Shown one piece after another: positions 12,535 to 25,900 of a stretch of DNA of 64,000 nucleotides; position 1 is the first letter of the stretch; the number at the start of each line of letters is the position of its first letter. Made by a program: the position numbers and the translations under genes. Under the pieces are notes generated by a model. That model worked only from the letters and a program-made list of their open reading frames with translations, was not told where the DNA came from and made no database searches. The DNA lies in assembly GCF_023278565.1 (NCBI RefSeq), contig NC_064677.1, forward strand, positions 6,324,001 to 6,388,000. Direction: 5' to 3'. The stretch is from Colletotrichum lupini. Lineage: Eukaryota; Ascomycota; Sordariomycetes; Glomerellales; Glomerellaceae.

Positions 12535-13042
12535 TGTTACGAAGGTAACTTTGTTTACCTTATTATTCGCCTTATTATCAATATTACGTAAGCAAACTAT
12601 ATACCATATTAATCTACGATTTCTGTAGATTATTATAGGTATTGATTATGTAAGCAATACTGCTTATATAAGCTTACGTGAGCAATGGAAAGTACTGGAA
12701 GGTAACTAAATAATCTGGAATTTACTCGAGGCGGAATTACGTACTACGATTACGCATTCACTTACGTATACGCTTATTAATTATATCATCATTAATAAGC
12801 AATGGAATATTCTAATAGGAGGTTTTTATGCCTATATATAGGCGTGTATTTGCCTACCTAGACCTTTCGTTAAGCAAGCAACTTCTCATATAGTAATTCA
12901 ACTATATTACTCTCTTTACTACAAAAACCTCTTTTATATACGCTTATTTCCCCTATATTCATATATTCTTGCTTCTATATGAATATTCACTTTTCATATT
13001 CTTTATAAGAATATCCCGCATTACCTCGTTAAAGCTATACGT
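12535..13042 (+). repeat. Second LTR-type repeat (family X), left arm
   Basis: This 508-bp segment starts TGTTACGAAGGTAAC and ends GCTATACGT. Its reverse complement is found at 18807-19314 with the same length. The inner part resembles a fungal LTR leader (TATTACTCTCTTTACTAC, then ATATTCTTGCTTC). It is inserted in E2 family sequence that breaks off at 12534. Confidence 0.85.
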
Positions 13043-16000
13043 GCTAGAGATATATAATATTCTCCACTTCTAATTAGTTTAAAAAAAATAGTACCTTTTT
13101 GTAAAAGTAATAAAGGTAATTATATTAATATAACTATTCCTACTATCCTCTCTAACTTAAGCTCTAATTTAAAATTTCTAAAAATAAAAATACTATTATA
13201 ACCCCTATATTTATTTAGAACTACTATATTACCTATTTAAAATTTATAAATCTTAAATAAATTAGTAATCTAAGCTTTTATAAATCTTAAATAAGTAAGG
13301 CTTCTTTCTATTATATACTTAAGATATATAAAAAGTAAATTATAATAATATCTACTTAATTACCTCTTTTAATATAGTTATAATAATTTATTATTATTAT
13401 AAATTACTTTTTATTAGCTCCGTTTTTTTTTAAATACTGAGCTATATCGGCCATTTATTTATATGATTCCCTATTATCCTCCCCTTATTAAGAACGCTAA
13501 ACTAGCTCTTTATTTATTACTAAAATAAGCTCAATATCTAGCTTTAACTTAGCTAACTTATTTTTTTTATAAACCTAGCTAGCGTTAATTTATTTTTATT
13601 CTTAAATAAGCGGCCTCGCTTTTTATTATTAATACCTTAGTTATTATAAATAGTATAAGCTTAACTAACTAATTAGCCTTTTTTAAATAAGGCTAGTTAT
13701 AATAAAATAGGCTATATTATATTCTTTAGCTTATTATAAAGGGATATAATAATCTTAAGGTTAAGGATTTAATAATATAAATTTAAAAAGATCTTTTTTA
13801 AAAAACGCTACTAAGGGTATACTTCTTATTTACTAAAAGTAGCTAAATTTAATATTTTAAAATAGATTTTATAGTAATATAAAATACTTAACTTAATTAA
13901 AATAATATAATTTAGATTATAAAATCTAAGGGGGTCTAAAAATAGCCTCTTATTAAATAGTATTACCTTTTTTATAAGCCAGCTTTATATCCTAATTAAA
14001 ATAAAATATTTTAAAAAAAGTATTATTTAAAGTTTATTTAAGTACTTAAAATAAGTACTTATATACTCCCGGCTTATAAGTACCTCGTCCTTTATATAAG
14101 CTTAGTAAAAACGTAGCTCTTAATTATTAATTATATCCTATATAACGTTAATAAGCCGATATAAATAACTAAGATTATTTAAAAAATAACCCTTAATATT
14201 ATTATTATTTAACTTAATATTAGAAATAATATAAGTACTAAAGTTCTAATATTTTTAAATAAAGTAATAGGCCTATTGTGCTCTTAAAAATAAGTATATT
14301 ACGTAGAGGTATTAGAGGATTAGGTATTAGTTATTAAACTTTTTATAAAACTTAGTCTAGGCTTTTTTAAAAGTATGCTTAGTCTTAGTGAAAATAATAA
14401 GCTTTTATATTATAAGGACCCTACGATATATATAAAAGAGGGGCTTATTAATAAATATATTAATATAGGCCTTATTTTTATTACTTAGCGTAATTATTAC
14501 TTATATTAATAACTAATATCCCTCGTTATTAAACTTATTATTATTATTACTATAACTACGGTCCTTAACTTACTTTTACTTAGCCCTAAGTATAATATTA
14601 AAATTAATATAATAAATATAAAGTTATTATTAAACGTTTAAGAACTACTTATTTAGTATAGCTTTTACTTATTTATTATAATTTATAATAATAATAATAA
14701 AATAATAAACTAAATATTAGTTTATAAGTTAGTAAATACTTATTAAAAGAAATTAAAAACCCTCTAGTCTCTTATTATTAATAAGGCTAAACGCGGTATT
14801 ATAAACAGATTTAAAATAAGTCTACTTAATAACTTAAAAAAGAGAGAGCTTAAAGCGATTAGTATTATAAGTATTATTAAAACTAATTACCTTAGGGAAT
14901 CGTTTTTATATTTAAAAATAGTAAAAAAAGGTTTAAATAAGGTTAATAAAGCAGTTTAGCTCGCTATTTACTTATTTTACTATATATAAAATATTTCGCT
15001 CGTTAAATAGCTTAATTAATACTATAATTAGCGAGTATGTAGCTAATTTCTCTTGGTTTATACGAGCCCTAGCGTTATAAATATTTTAATAAATAAATAA
15101 GAACTTTAAGATCTATTTTTAAATAATAATATATACGTTACGTACCTAAATCCTAACCTATTAGCTTATAATTTTAATAATATCCTTAACTAGCTTAGTA
15201 AGCTTATAATAAGAAGGGTATATAAATATTTTAAAACTAGGCCTATAATTATATTAGTTATATTAGAGATCTTTATATTATTATAATAATTACTATTCCT
15301 TAACTTTAGCTTTAGTAATTAACTTTTATTTATAACTATATTTTTAAAATCTTTATTACTTTAAACCGATACTATAACTAAGCTTAGGATATTTATATTA
15401 ATTATATTAAAATATATACTAAATATTCTTTTTATTTTACTTATACTTATAATATTTTATAATATTAAAGCTATTAGCCTTAATAAAAATATTAACTCGA
15501 TCGAAAAGTGTATTTATTATTAGTTCTAGGCCGCTAGGAATTAGTAAGTTTCAGGTTTTATTTAAAAGAGGGGAAAAGGATTTATTATTTTAAGTATAAT
15601 AAAAAGCTATGGTTTAAAAAAACGATATACTTAAAAAAGGGTTTTATTATAAAAGTAAATAGGGTGATAAGTTCGTTTAAAAACCCCACGTTTCTTATTA
15701 TAAATAGCTTTACTTATATTATTAAATAAGGCTAGTTATTAACTTTTTATTAGTTTTCATAACTTATATAATAAGCTAAAGAATATTATTAAACTATTTT
15801 ATAATAAGCTAAGTAAGTTATTAAGATTTATTAAAAAAAAGAGAGGGACTAAGCTTTAATAATATTTAAGGGAGAGTAGTATACTAGGTAATCTATATCC
15901 CCCTTAAAAATAATATATAAAGTAAAATATAGGCCGTCTAAACTCTTTATTAAAAGGGGGAAGACTACGCGCTAACAAAAATTAGGGAATAATAAAAAGT

Positions 16001-16575
16001 TAAAAAGTATTAGTTTTATTGAAGAATTTCTAATTAAAATAGAGGGTTAGTTTTATTTTAATATATTAGTACGAATAATAAGATAATAGTTACATTTTTT
16101 ATAATAGCTCGGGTAAAATATTATTTATTAAGTTATTATATATATAAAGATCGCTAACTTTATAACACTAGCTAATATTAATATAGCTTTTATTTATAAA
16201 TAGGAGACGATAGTATATTATTATTATTAGAGCGTTAGTATTTTATAAAATAGTTTTAATTATCTAAGCTATTAAATTAAGCTTAGTAATATAAGCTTAG
16301 TACGTAAGTTATTAAAGGAGCTATTTTATAATATATAAACTAGTATAGCTTTAAGGAAAAAAGGATATAAAATATATTAAGTTAATAATAGCTTTATAAC
16401 AAAGCTCTTTTAAAATATAATTATATAAAAGAGATTATAAAAAGGGATAGGTACTTAGAGAAAAAGTAATAAAATCTAAGTATATTAATAATAAATTTTT
16501 AAACTAATTAGAAATAAAGAATATTATACGTTCCTAAGAGCTATACGTCCGTATTAATTCGTTATGCGTCCCTAT
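13043..16575. mobile_element. AT-rich sequence not belonging to the copia family; probable internal part of element X
   Basis: About 3.5 kb lies between the left 508-bp arm and resumed copia sequence. It does not match the other family copies. No open frame survives and I could not identify gag or pol motifs with confidence. The end motif of the arm, GCTATACGT, recurs at about 16540 near the right junction. The most likely reading is the 5' internal region of an LTR element X truncated on its right side. Confidence 0.5.
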
Positions 16576-18806
16576 TAATTCCCTTAATTATTTCGTTATT
16601 AATAATAAATTACTACGTTAGGGCTTACTATCGTAGTCTTTTATAACGTTTTATTAATAATATTAATACCCTTTTAATAATTTCCTTTTTTTTTATTAAT
16701 ACTACTATAACGATCTTATTAAAAATAATTTCTTATACTTCTACTACGAATTATATAGTTTCCCTTAGCTCTTTTTTTTTTATAAATTAAAAGTTATCTC
16801 GCTAGGATTTATATAATATAATCTTGTTATTATAATTAATATTTTAAAGGGTTAGTTACGATCCTTCGGAATTATATAAGAGCGCTTATTAATAAAAATT
16901 AATTTATATAACGTAGCTTATTATTAAGTAATTTCGTATTATATTTATATATCTAAATTTAGTAATATATTTAAATTACCTCTTATATCAGGCTTATTAT
17001 ATATAATAATTACTTTATTAACTTACTTTTTTTCTACTTATTTTGCGTAGTACTTATATTATTTTTTCAACTACTCGGGCTTATTAGCTTACGTTTAGTA
17101 ATAATAATAAGGCTAAGGTCGTTTTTAAATATATTTTAAATATATTTTAAATATTAATATAAGCCCGTTAGGCCCTATAATATCGTTATAGTATTTAAGT
17201 ACTATCTAAAGGCATTTATCGTTAATAAAATCTAGATTTCTTCTTTTAATAATTCTAAATACTCTTTTTAGCTATTAGTATACCTTTTTTACTTTTTTAA
17301 TACTATAGTACGCTTTAATAAGTACGATTTTTAATTATATATTATAAGCTATTATATTCTTTTTAAATTCTATTAATTTAAAACTAATACTAACGTCGGT
17401 TCTAATACCGTTTAATAGTCCTTAATATATATTAATCTAGCTTTTTTATAGGGCTACTTATACTATTTTTATTTATAAATCCTAAAGGAATTACCCTATT
17501 TAAAAAGATATAACTATATTAATTATGTACAAAACTAGCTAACTATTTAAATAGAAAATATTAATAACAATTTCCTAATTAAAGTTAAGTTTATTACGTA
17601 ATTTAAATTTAAACCTACGTAAGCTCTATATATTTATTTAGTATTAATAATATACTTTTATTAACTACTCTAGCGCTCCTATTTTAATATTATTATTACT
17701 TAATTATTTTAAGAGGTAAGATAGCCTCGTAACTAATAAGTACCTAAATTTTTAATATAATTATCTAAGCTTATTTTCCGTTAAGTAGTTAATTAACTTT
17801 ATATTATTAATAAGCTTTATAAACGTATACCCATATCGTCGTTTAACTATTTTAAAATACTTATTATTAAAGATTCTATTCTTTATATTATTAAATATAA
17901 TACTTAGTTAATTTATATTTTTTAAATATAAGAGAAATAGGGTATTAATAAGTAAAATATAAAAAGTTATCGTTCTAAAATATATTTTTATTTTTATTAT
18001 ACTTAGGGCGACGATTTCTTTACTTAGGCCAAAGCTAATTTTCATAATACTTATTATTAATATATTAAGCGTTATGAATATAATCTTTTATAGTACTTAG
18101 AATTGCCCTTTTCTTTTTATTAACTATTATAATACCCTAGTATTTAGGATAATCCTTTAGAAACTATTTAGGCCGTACTTTTTACTTATATAAAATACTT
18201 ATACGAGCTTAGTATTTAAGTAATTTAAGTAGTATAAAAAGGACCCCTCTAGTTACCCCTAGATTTACTTAGTATTTTCTTTTTTTTTTAAGTATTAAAA
18301 GAAGTAGCGTCTTCTCTTTAAATATTAAGAAAATAGACTTTAGCCCTATTAAATTTGCCCTTTTAGCTACTTCTATATTTATTATTTAAGGGACTTTCCC
18401 TTATTATTTATAAATAAAAGCCTATTTATTAGAAGCTTTTATTACTATTTATTTATTTAATCTTATATATCCTCTAAAGGCTAACGGGGTAAAAAAAAGT
18501 AGTTTATATTATTAATTTCGTTATAATCTAATTTATTAATATAGGGGGTAAGATCTTCTTTATTTTTTAAATCTTTTATAAGGGGTAAATACTTTAAACT
18601 ACTACTTTAATTATTATTATTAAGTTTTATACCCCCGGATTTACCCTTATATATAATAAAAGATTAGTTAAACTAATAAAGGTTAGTTTTATTATTTACT
18701 ACTCTTAACTTTTTATATTATTTATATAATTTAGTACGCTCTTTTTTAGAGTAGTTATTTAACTAATATTTATCTTTTTTATAAATATAATATTACTTTT
18801 TTTAAT

Positions 18807-19314
18807 ACGTATAGCTTTAACGAGGTAATGCGGGATATTCTTATGAAGAATATAGAAAGTGAATATTTATATAGAAGCAAGAATATATAAATATAGGGGA
18901 AATAAGCGTATATAAAAGAGGTTTTTATAATAAAGAGAGTAATATAGTTAAATTACTATATGAGAAGTTGCTTGCTTAACGAAAGGTCTAGGTAGGCAAA
19001 TACACGCCTACATATAGGCATAAAAACCTCCTACTAGAATATTCCATTGCTTATTAATTATGATATAATTAATAAGCGTATACGTAAGTGAATATATAAC
19101 CGTAGTACGTAATTCCGCCTCGAGTAAATTCTAGATTATTTAGTTACTTTCTAGTACTTTCCATTGCTCACGTAAGCTTATATAAGCAGTATTGCTTATA
19201 TAATTAATACTTATAATAATCTATAGAAATCGTAGATTAATATGGTATATAGTTTGCTTACGTAATATTGATAATAAGGCGAATAATAAGGTAAATAAAG
19301 TTACTTTCGTAATA
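18807..19314 (-). repeat. Second LTR-type repeat (family X), right arm in inverted orientation
   Basis: Exact-length (508 bp) reverse-complement counterpart of 12535-13042. It differs mainly by transitions, e.g. TGTTACGAAGG against TATTACGAAAG. Copia family sequence abuts both sides, at 18806 and 19315. Confidence 0.85.
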
Positions 19315-21163
19315 GTAATTAAGGTCCTTTATAATCTTATAAAATAAGAGTTACCCCTATAGCCCTTTTTTTTTATAAACTTTAATTAATACCGTATTAA
19401 TTTACTTATTATGAAGCTAATCCGTAATTCTTTATATTTACGTTCCTTAATAATTTAAGTTAATATTTATTTATTTATAAAAAATTAGGCTTCTATTTAA
19501 GATCGGGTTTTATTCTCTTTTTTTTACCCTAACTTACTAAGGGTCGTATTTTAGTTTGTACTCGTATTAGTAATTATTAACGTATTTAATTTTAATAAGA
19601 ATATATTTAATCCGCGCGCTATTTATAATAAATCCGTATTTTTATTACTTGATAAATTTATTAAAATTTAGGAAATTCTTACTTCTTTTTATTATCTCGC
19701 TACTACTCTCGTTTTTATCATTTTTAGTAATTATTATTATTTTTTTAAATTACTAACTATTATACGTATTAAAATCCTCCTTTTTATTTAATATAAAAAA
19801 GTAAGTTTTAATAGTTCCTTTTTTAAATAATAATAATAAACGTTTATATTATTATAGAATAATATAATAATTAGTCTCGGGATCTTTATTAGTTATTAAT
19901 TTCCGTTATTTTATATATTTTTAGCTTCTTAAGCTTCGTACTTTTTATAATTTCTAAATAGCTTCTCTTTTCAACCTACCTCTTTTAGGGTAGTATTTTA
20001 TAAAAGTAATTAAATATAAATACTAAGTAGCTCGTAGAGGAGCTAAATAAGTTATTAAGTATAATTAATAAAGTTAAGCCCTCTTTTTTATAAAATCGTA
20101 GGCTTTAAAAACTTATTAAAAATACTACTTATTACTCGTATTTAGTAAGAGTAAATACTTTAAAGATTTTCTTTTATAGCTTCTTAGTGCCCTATTTTAT
20201 ATTTTTTTAAATAATCTTTTTTATAGCTTAATTATAATTAAGTAATTATTACTTATTAGTAATTTTTTATTATTTAGTTAATTTCTTAAAATTAATAATC
20301 ATATATTAAGAACTTAGTATAAAAAAGAGCTCCTTAGTAGCTTTTTAAAAAATTCTTTTTTTCTTTTAGAGCCGTATTTTCTTAGCCTTTTTTTAAACTA
20401 ATTATAATTTTAATAAGAGGTTATAAAACTATTTTAAAATAGCTACCTTTTTTCAAGTTAATTTTTAAGATTTATAATACTCTTAACCTAATATTATTAA
20501 GACTTCTAAATCCCCTCCTCTCTTATTAAACCGTCCTTTATATTATATTTTTAAATAATATTTAGGGAGTATTTAAGGGGGTTATAAAGAGATTATTTAA
20601 ATTATAAGTTTCGAAGTTATATTTATAAAATCTTTATAATACTAAGCCGTTTTATATATTATAAATCTCTTAGTTTTATAACTCTTATATAAGTTCTTAT
20701 TATACTTATTAAGAATATCTATATTTAAAAATCCCTTTTTTTAATTATATAGTATTTTTTTATATCATATTATTAAACTCGTCCGTTGTGCTAATTAATT
20801 AAGTAAGTAGTTGCTATATAAGTATTTCTTTTTACTAATTTAAATAATTAATTTTTAATTACGGGCTAGTTATAGAAAAGTTATTTAATAAAAAAGCTAT
20901 TTAAAATAATAGTAAAAGGCTAATTATTTAAGTAGTTCCGTTAATTAACGTAGTTTAATATAATAAACGTTAACCTCTCGTAAATAATAAAGGGCTATAA
21001 TTACTTAATTCCGTATAATATTTAAAAATTACCTTCTTTTTTATTTATTTTTATAAAGTTAATTAATATAAATCTCTTATCTCGTATAGTATTAAAAGGT
21101 CGTTTCTTTTATATAATAAAATACTTTATTAATTTATAATAATAGAATTTAATTACTGATTAG

Positions 21164-21369
21164 TATTAGTATCCTAATTATAAAGTATTTAGTTCGAACC
21201 GTAGTTAATAAAAAGATTAATTTAAATTATATAAATATTTACGTAGTAAGTATAAAAAAGAGGTTCTAACCGTAGGTTAGGCTAGTTACGATAATTATAA
21301 ATAAGGCCCCTAATTAGCCCCTGCGCAGTCGGCCGTATGCCGCGGTTAAATTAAACTTTTAATCTAATA
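21164..21369 (-). repeat. E2 5' LTR
   Basis: Colinear with the other family LTRs and ending just before the target duplication CTTAG at 21370-21374. The stretch CCCCTGCGCAGTCGG is preserved. Confidence 0.88.
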
Positions 21370-21374
21370 CTTAG

Positions 21375-22044
21375 GGCATTTTCTAAAATAATTAACCTAT
21401 ACTAACGTCCATTGACGAGTTAAGGTTGTTGGCCGTTGCAGATGGAAAAGAAGCAATGTTATAGAGGTAATAAAGAATCAGAGTCAATACGTTATTAATT
21501 AACTATAACTTCCTATGAACATTCAAAAGAGGCGTTCAAGGTACATTCTCTTATTGTATGTTACATCAGAGGTTGCAAAACAAAACAGGTTGATTTTGGA
21601 GCAACCAGATGCTGATACAGAAGACTGGTTTCATCCCGCCAACTCCTACATATCTCCCGTATCTGAATACTTGGTTGGGCGATAACGACCCTACCACTGG
21701 ATCTTCAAAGACTGAAACCCGCAGCGTGAGTGTGATCGGATTGACACGAATGGCGGCATGCATGATTTTAGGCGCTTTGGCGTCGAAGACCTGGTGTAAT
21801 TCGCCACGATGGAAGAAACGCAGGCGAACCTCGATCAGGAACGAGCGTCAAAAATAAGGTCACCAGATGACTTATGGCGCATAGATATTGTGGTGTTTAT
21901 ATATAGGACTTTCGATCAGCTTACAGTGACCTGTAGGCAGCGAGCCGCGGCGCAGAAGCTTTGTATGAAAAACAATTCCTCCCCCAAGACCTTGAAGTCT
22001 ATATTCTTGATCATCTTAATGCTTTTAGCAGCATGCGCTCAGAA
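21375..22044. other. Intergenic upstream of the first sulfotransferase-like gene
   Basis: About 670 bp of normal composition. Short ATG frames (for example 21609-21857) show no recognisable domain or coding bias, so no gene is called. It presumably carries the promoter of the downstream gene. Confidence 0.4.
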
Positions 22045-22914
22045 ATGAACTCCAGTGTGGCTCAAAGATCCAATGTCCAAGTCTTGCACATGAGTCTTCC
22101 GAGGACGGGGAGCTTTTCCATGAAGGCCGCATATGAAGAGCTTGGAATGCCGACATACCACGGATTCGTTTATATCGAAAGACCGCAAGACCATCTTCGC
22201 TGGTTCGATGCAGTGCAGGCCAAGTACTACGGAAAGGGTAAGCCCTTTACGACAGAAGACTTCGATGATTTGGTTGGAGAATGGGCTGTTGTCTCAGATA
22301 ACCCGGCGATCGGGTTCGTAGAGGAGCTTCTCCAGACTTATCCTGAGGTGAGCCCACCGTACCACAATCCAAAGGATCGACTGGCTAATCAGGCTATCAA
22401 GGCGAAAGTTGTACTTGTCTGCCGAGATCTGGATAAATGGTACAAATCATATGACGAAGGTGTCATCAGGTCTTTCTTCACCTGGAAGATGTGGGCTGTA
22501 CTTAATCTGATCGAACCTCTCCAAACGCTGAAGCCTGTTACTGTTACAAGGGATCTGCAATACGCAATGTTTCGCTGCAGCAATCAAACACAATGGCAAA
22601 GAAACGCCAAGTTGATATGCCAGGAGTATTCTGAGAAAATCCGGGAGCTTGTTCCTAAAGAACGCCTGTTGGAGTACAAGCTTGGCTCGGGATGGGAGCC
22701 ATTGTGCAAGTTCCTCGACAAGGAAATCCCACACAAGCCTTTTCCACATCTTAATGATGGCAAAGAATTTGAGCTATGGATGCGGGATTTCCAACATAGG
22801 GAGGTGAAGAGAGAGCTGATGGCTGCGATGAGGACCATGAGGTATCTGATCGTACCGGTAGCAGTGTCTGGTATCGTGCTGGCTTTAACGAGAATCTGGA
22901 GGTTCTGGACATGA
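22045..22914 (+). CDS. Sulfotransferase-like P-loop protein (Sulfotransfer_4-type fungal family), copy A
   Basis: The start is taken at ATG 22045 (MNSSVAQRSNVQVLHM); another in-frame ATG lies at 22033. The N-terminus carries the phosphate-binding motif LPRTGSFSMKAAYEELG, followed by YHGF and FVEELLQTYPE. A 45-bp GT-AG intron at 22348-22392 is likely: it keeps the frame, contains CTAAT before the acceptor, and joins YPE to AIKAKVVLVCRD as expected in the family. With it removed the product is 274 aa, exactly the length predicted for copy B at 29767-30778. A hydrophobic C-terminal helix (YLIVPVAVSGIVLALTRI) suggests membrane anchoring. The family is named for similarity to PAPS-dependent sulfotransferases, but the reaction in fungi is generally unknown. 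Confidence 0.8.
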   Translation: MNSSVAQRSNVQVLHMSLPRTGSFSMKAAYEELGMPTYHGFVYIERPQDHLRWFDAVQAKYYGKGKPFTTEDFDDLVGEWAVVSDNPAIGFVEELLQTYPEVSPPYHNPKDRLANQAIKAKVVLVCRDLDKWYKSYDEGVIRSFFTWKMWAVLNLIEPLQTLKPVTVTRDLQYAMFRCSNQTQWQRNAKLICQEYSEKIRELVPKERLLEYKLGSGWEPLCKFLDKEIPHKPFPHLNDGKEFELWMRDFQHREVKRELMAAMRTMRYLIVPVAVSGIVLALTRIWRFWT

Positions 22915-22951
22915 TATCCGGTAGGCCCGTACGTCAGGAATATCTTGGATA

Positions 22952-22985
22952 CTACGGCAGACTACAAGAGGCACTCTACCAAAAC
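22952..22985 (+). repeat. Left arm of a perfect 34-bp inverted repeat
   Basis: It begins CTACGGCAGACTACAAGAGG and ends CACTCTACCAAAAC. The reverse complement occurs at 27846-27879. Neither arm shows RIP damage despite several CpA sites, and AT-rich sequence starts right after it. Confidence 0.9.
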
Positions 22986-25900
22986 CGTTCTTTTTAATAG
23001 ACCTACGGCTACCGTAAATTTTAGGTATTAATAGCGCAACTTTCTTATACGTATAAATAAATATTATAATAAATCCCGTATATTATTATAAAAGATTATT
23101 CATAATTATAAGTAGTAATAGTTATATAAGGGTAGTTATACTACTTAATAAAAGTAAAGTAGCTAGGGGGTATATCCTCCTTATTAATTTTTATTACTAA
23201 TTAATTTCCTTTTCTTTTTAACTAACTTAATATTCTTTAAATAAAATAAATAATCCGCCTACGCCCCTATAATTACTTATTAGCGACTATATTTCGTTTT
23301 ATTATACTTTATACCCTTTTCTATTTTACTTTTATTACTATTACTTAATTATATATATAATTATAAGTATAATATTCATAATTTATTAATTAGAAATATT
23401 AATTAAGTATAATTAGGTAATTTTATATATAATTACTAATATAGTTTCTACTAATTAGTAATTATGCTTTTTCTTAGGCTAATATATACGTAATTATAAG
23501 TATAATTACGTATATATACCTATTTATAATTTAATTTTTTTTATTTACTTTTTTCTTTAGTATTAACTATTTACGTATATATACTAATAATTTTATATAA
23601 GATACTCCCTTTTTTAATAATTATATACGCTATATAATACTTATAATAAGTACTTAATATAGCGTTCTAGCCTATATTAAGGGTATATAGCTCTTAATAA
23701 TCCTTATATACTAACTTATATAATACTCTAACGACCTTATATTTCATAAAATAACCTCTTACCTCCTTATTAATATATATACCTTTATATAATAGCTTCC
23801 TTATTATATAAATTCTTATATTATTTATAAGCTCTTTATCTTTTTTTTTTTAAAACGTTTTACTAAATCTATAACCTTAATATTATATAAGTTAGTATAT
23901 ACTACCCTATACTATTTAATATTATTATATTAACTTATATAATCTAGCTTTAGTATTAAATTAAGCTTAACCCTAAAATTATTAAAAATAGCCGTTATAT
24001 ACCCTCGGATATTATTATAACTTATACTTAAGTTATTAATATTATCTAAACGACTATATATAGTAATACTAAAATTAGTACTAAGTTATATGCCTATTAT
24101 AAAGCTAGTAAAAGCATTTTTATTAATTACGTTATTTTTATAAGTAAGGGCTACTCTAGTTATAATTATATATTTATTATATACGAATATACGCTTATTA
24201 CGCCTCTTATTATTACTTATACGTTACCCTATATTACTTTATATTTATTTATAATTTACTAACGGTTCGTACTAACTTATAATACGCTTACTAAGGTTAT
24301 TAAATATAGTTATAATCATAAAGGTCGTAATAAAGTCCGTATTAGCGCTCTACTTAAGTCTCTAAATATTATCCTTATTATATACCTTTATATAATAATA
24401 AAAGCCCTTAAATAAGTAGCTAAATAAGCTAAAAATAATAAAGAGGGTATATATAATAATATATAGGATTATAAAGAGCGTTACTAACTTATATAAACTT
24501 TAAACAAGGAGTAATTAATTTAATATCTTTATATAATATAGTATAAGAGTTTATATAAGTATATATTAAAATATAGTATAATTAAGTTTAATACCCGGGT
24601 AATAAGGCCCCTATAGAGTCGTAGGGTACTTACTAATTATAAACTAAAATATATATACTTAATTTAGCTTATAAGAGGCCATAATTAACTATATAAAAGC
24701 TCCTCCTAAAGTTTAACGTTTTTAATAAAATTATAGAACTTTTATTTATTATATATTATTATTATATACTTTTTTATTCTTTTTAGTATTATAAATCCTT
24801 ATAAACGCCTATATTTTTATATATATACTTATAAAACCTTATAAATAAAAGGATACCCCTATATATTGGTATAATTATATATAAACATTTACCCCTTATT
24901 TAAAATTTCTTTTTTAGTTTTTTGTTTTATATATTACTACTTTCTTAGAATAGTACGATTACGTATTAATTTTTTACTATATTAAATAATAATTATTATA
25001 AAGTTAAAGAGTAATTAGATTTATAATATAATTATTATATATATCTTTATAGTTTTTAATACTAGAATTATAAAGCGAACTTTTAAACGTTAACTTACGA
25101 AATAGGACTTATAATAAGAAGAGCGTACGGTGTTTTCTAAGGATCTATTGATTCGTATTTAAGAATTATTCTTTTAATAATACTTAAATAATAAAAATAT
25201 CCTTTTTTAACTCTAGTCTAAAGGATTTATAATTATAACTACAGGATTATTAATACTTCGTTAATAAAATTAGCTTTAATAATAATAAATATTAAAATAG
25301 CTCGTAATTATATAATAATAATTAAAAGAGTTCTTTTTTAATATACTAAAAGTTACTTATTATACTAAAGGGTATAATAAAGAGTATTTTTATATATAAG
25401 CTCGCTAATAAGCTTATATTATTAGTTAAAATAAACTTTATTTTATATATTATAAAACCTTTTTGTAATAAGTTTAAAATTAGTTACATAAAATAAAGTA
25501 CCGTTATAAAAGGTTTACGACTCTTAGATTAAATTATATTTAGTCTTTAAATACGTATAATAAGCTTTTATTATTTAAATTTAAAATCTATACTAATATT
25601 AATACTTATTTATAGTTTATCATATAGTTCTATATAAGGGTTTTTATTTATACGTCTTAGAATATACTTATATAATATCTTATTATTATTTAATAATAAG
25701 GATTTATATCATTATAAGTTCGTTTAAACTAAGGAAAAGAAACCGTTCTTATATTTAGTATTTATTATTACTTTTTATAATACCGTTTAATAATAAAAAG
25801 TTTAATTATATTCCGTAATTACTAAATCTTTAGTAAAAGTATTTATAACGTTAAGATTAAGAGTTAGTAGAATTATTTTTATTAAAATAGATTAGTATAT

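Larger units (their letters stand above)
11476..21369 (-). mobile_element. E2: heavily RIP-mutated Ty1/copia element interrupted by a second, inverted LTR-type repeat
   Basis: The same family as E1, in the same orientation, spanning 9,894 bp with target duplication CTTAG at 11471-11475 and 21370-21374. LTRs are 11476-11681 and 21164-21369. It is the most AT-rich copy. Colinear family sequence is present in three pieces: 11476-12534, about 16576-18806 and 19315-21369. Between them lie foreign segments starting and ending with 508-bp inverted arms. About 0.9 kb (left) and 1.2 kb (right) of family sequence, relative to E1, is missing where the foreign segments lie. Reading frames are destroyed. 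Confidence 0.88.

Noticed and set aside
12535..19314. Reading the inverted 508-bp arms as a DNA transposon with long terminal inverted repeats
   Set aside because: Host copia sequence continues between the arms in colinear order, and host sequence is missing at both junctions. A single cut-and-paste insertion does not produce that pattern.
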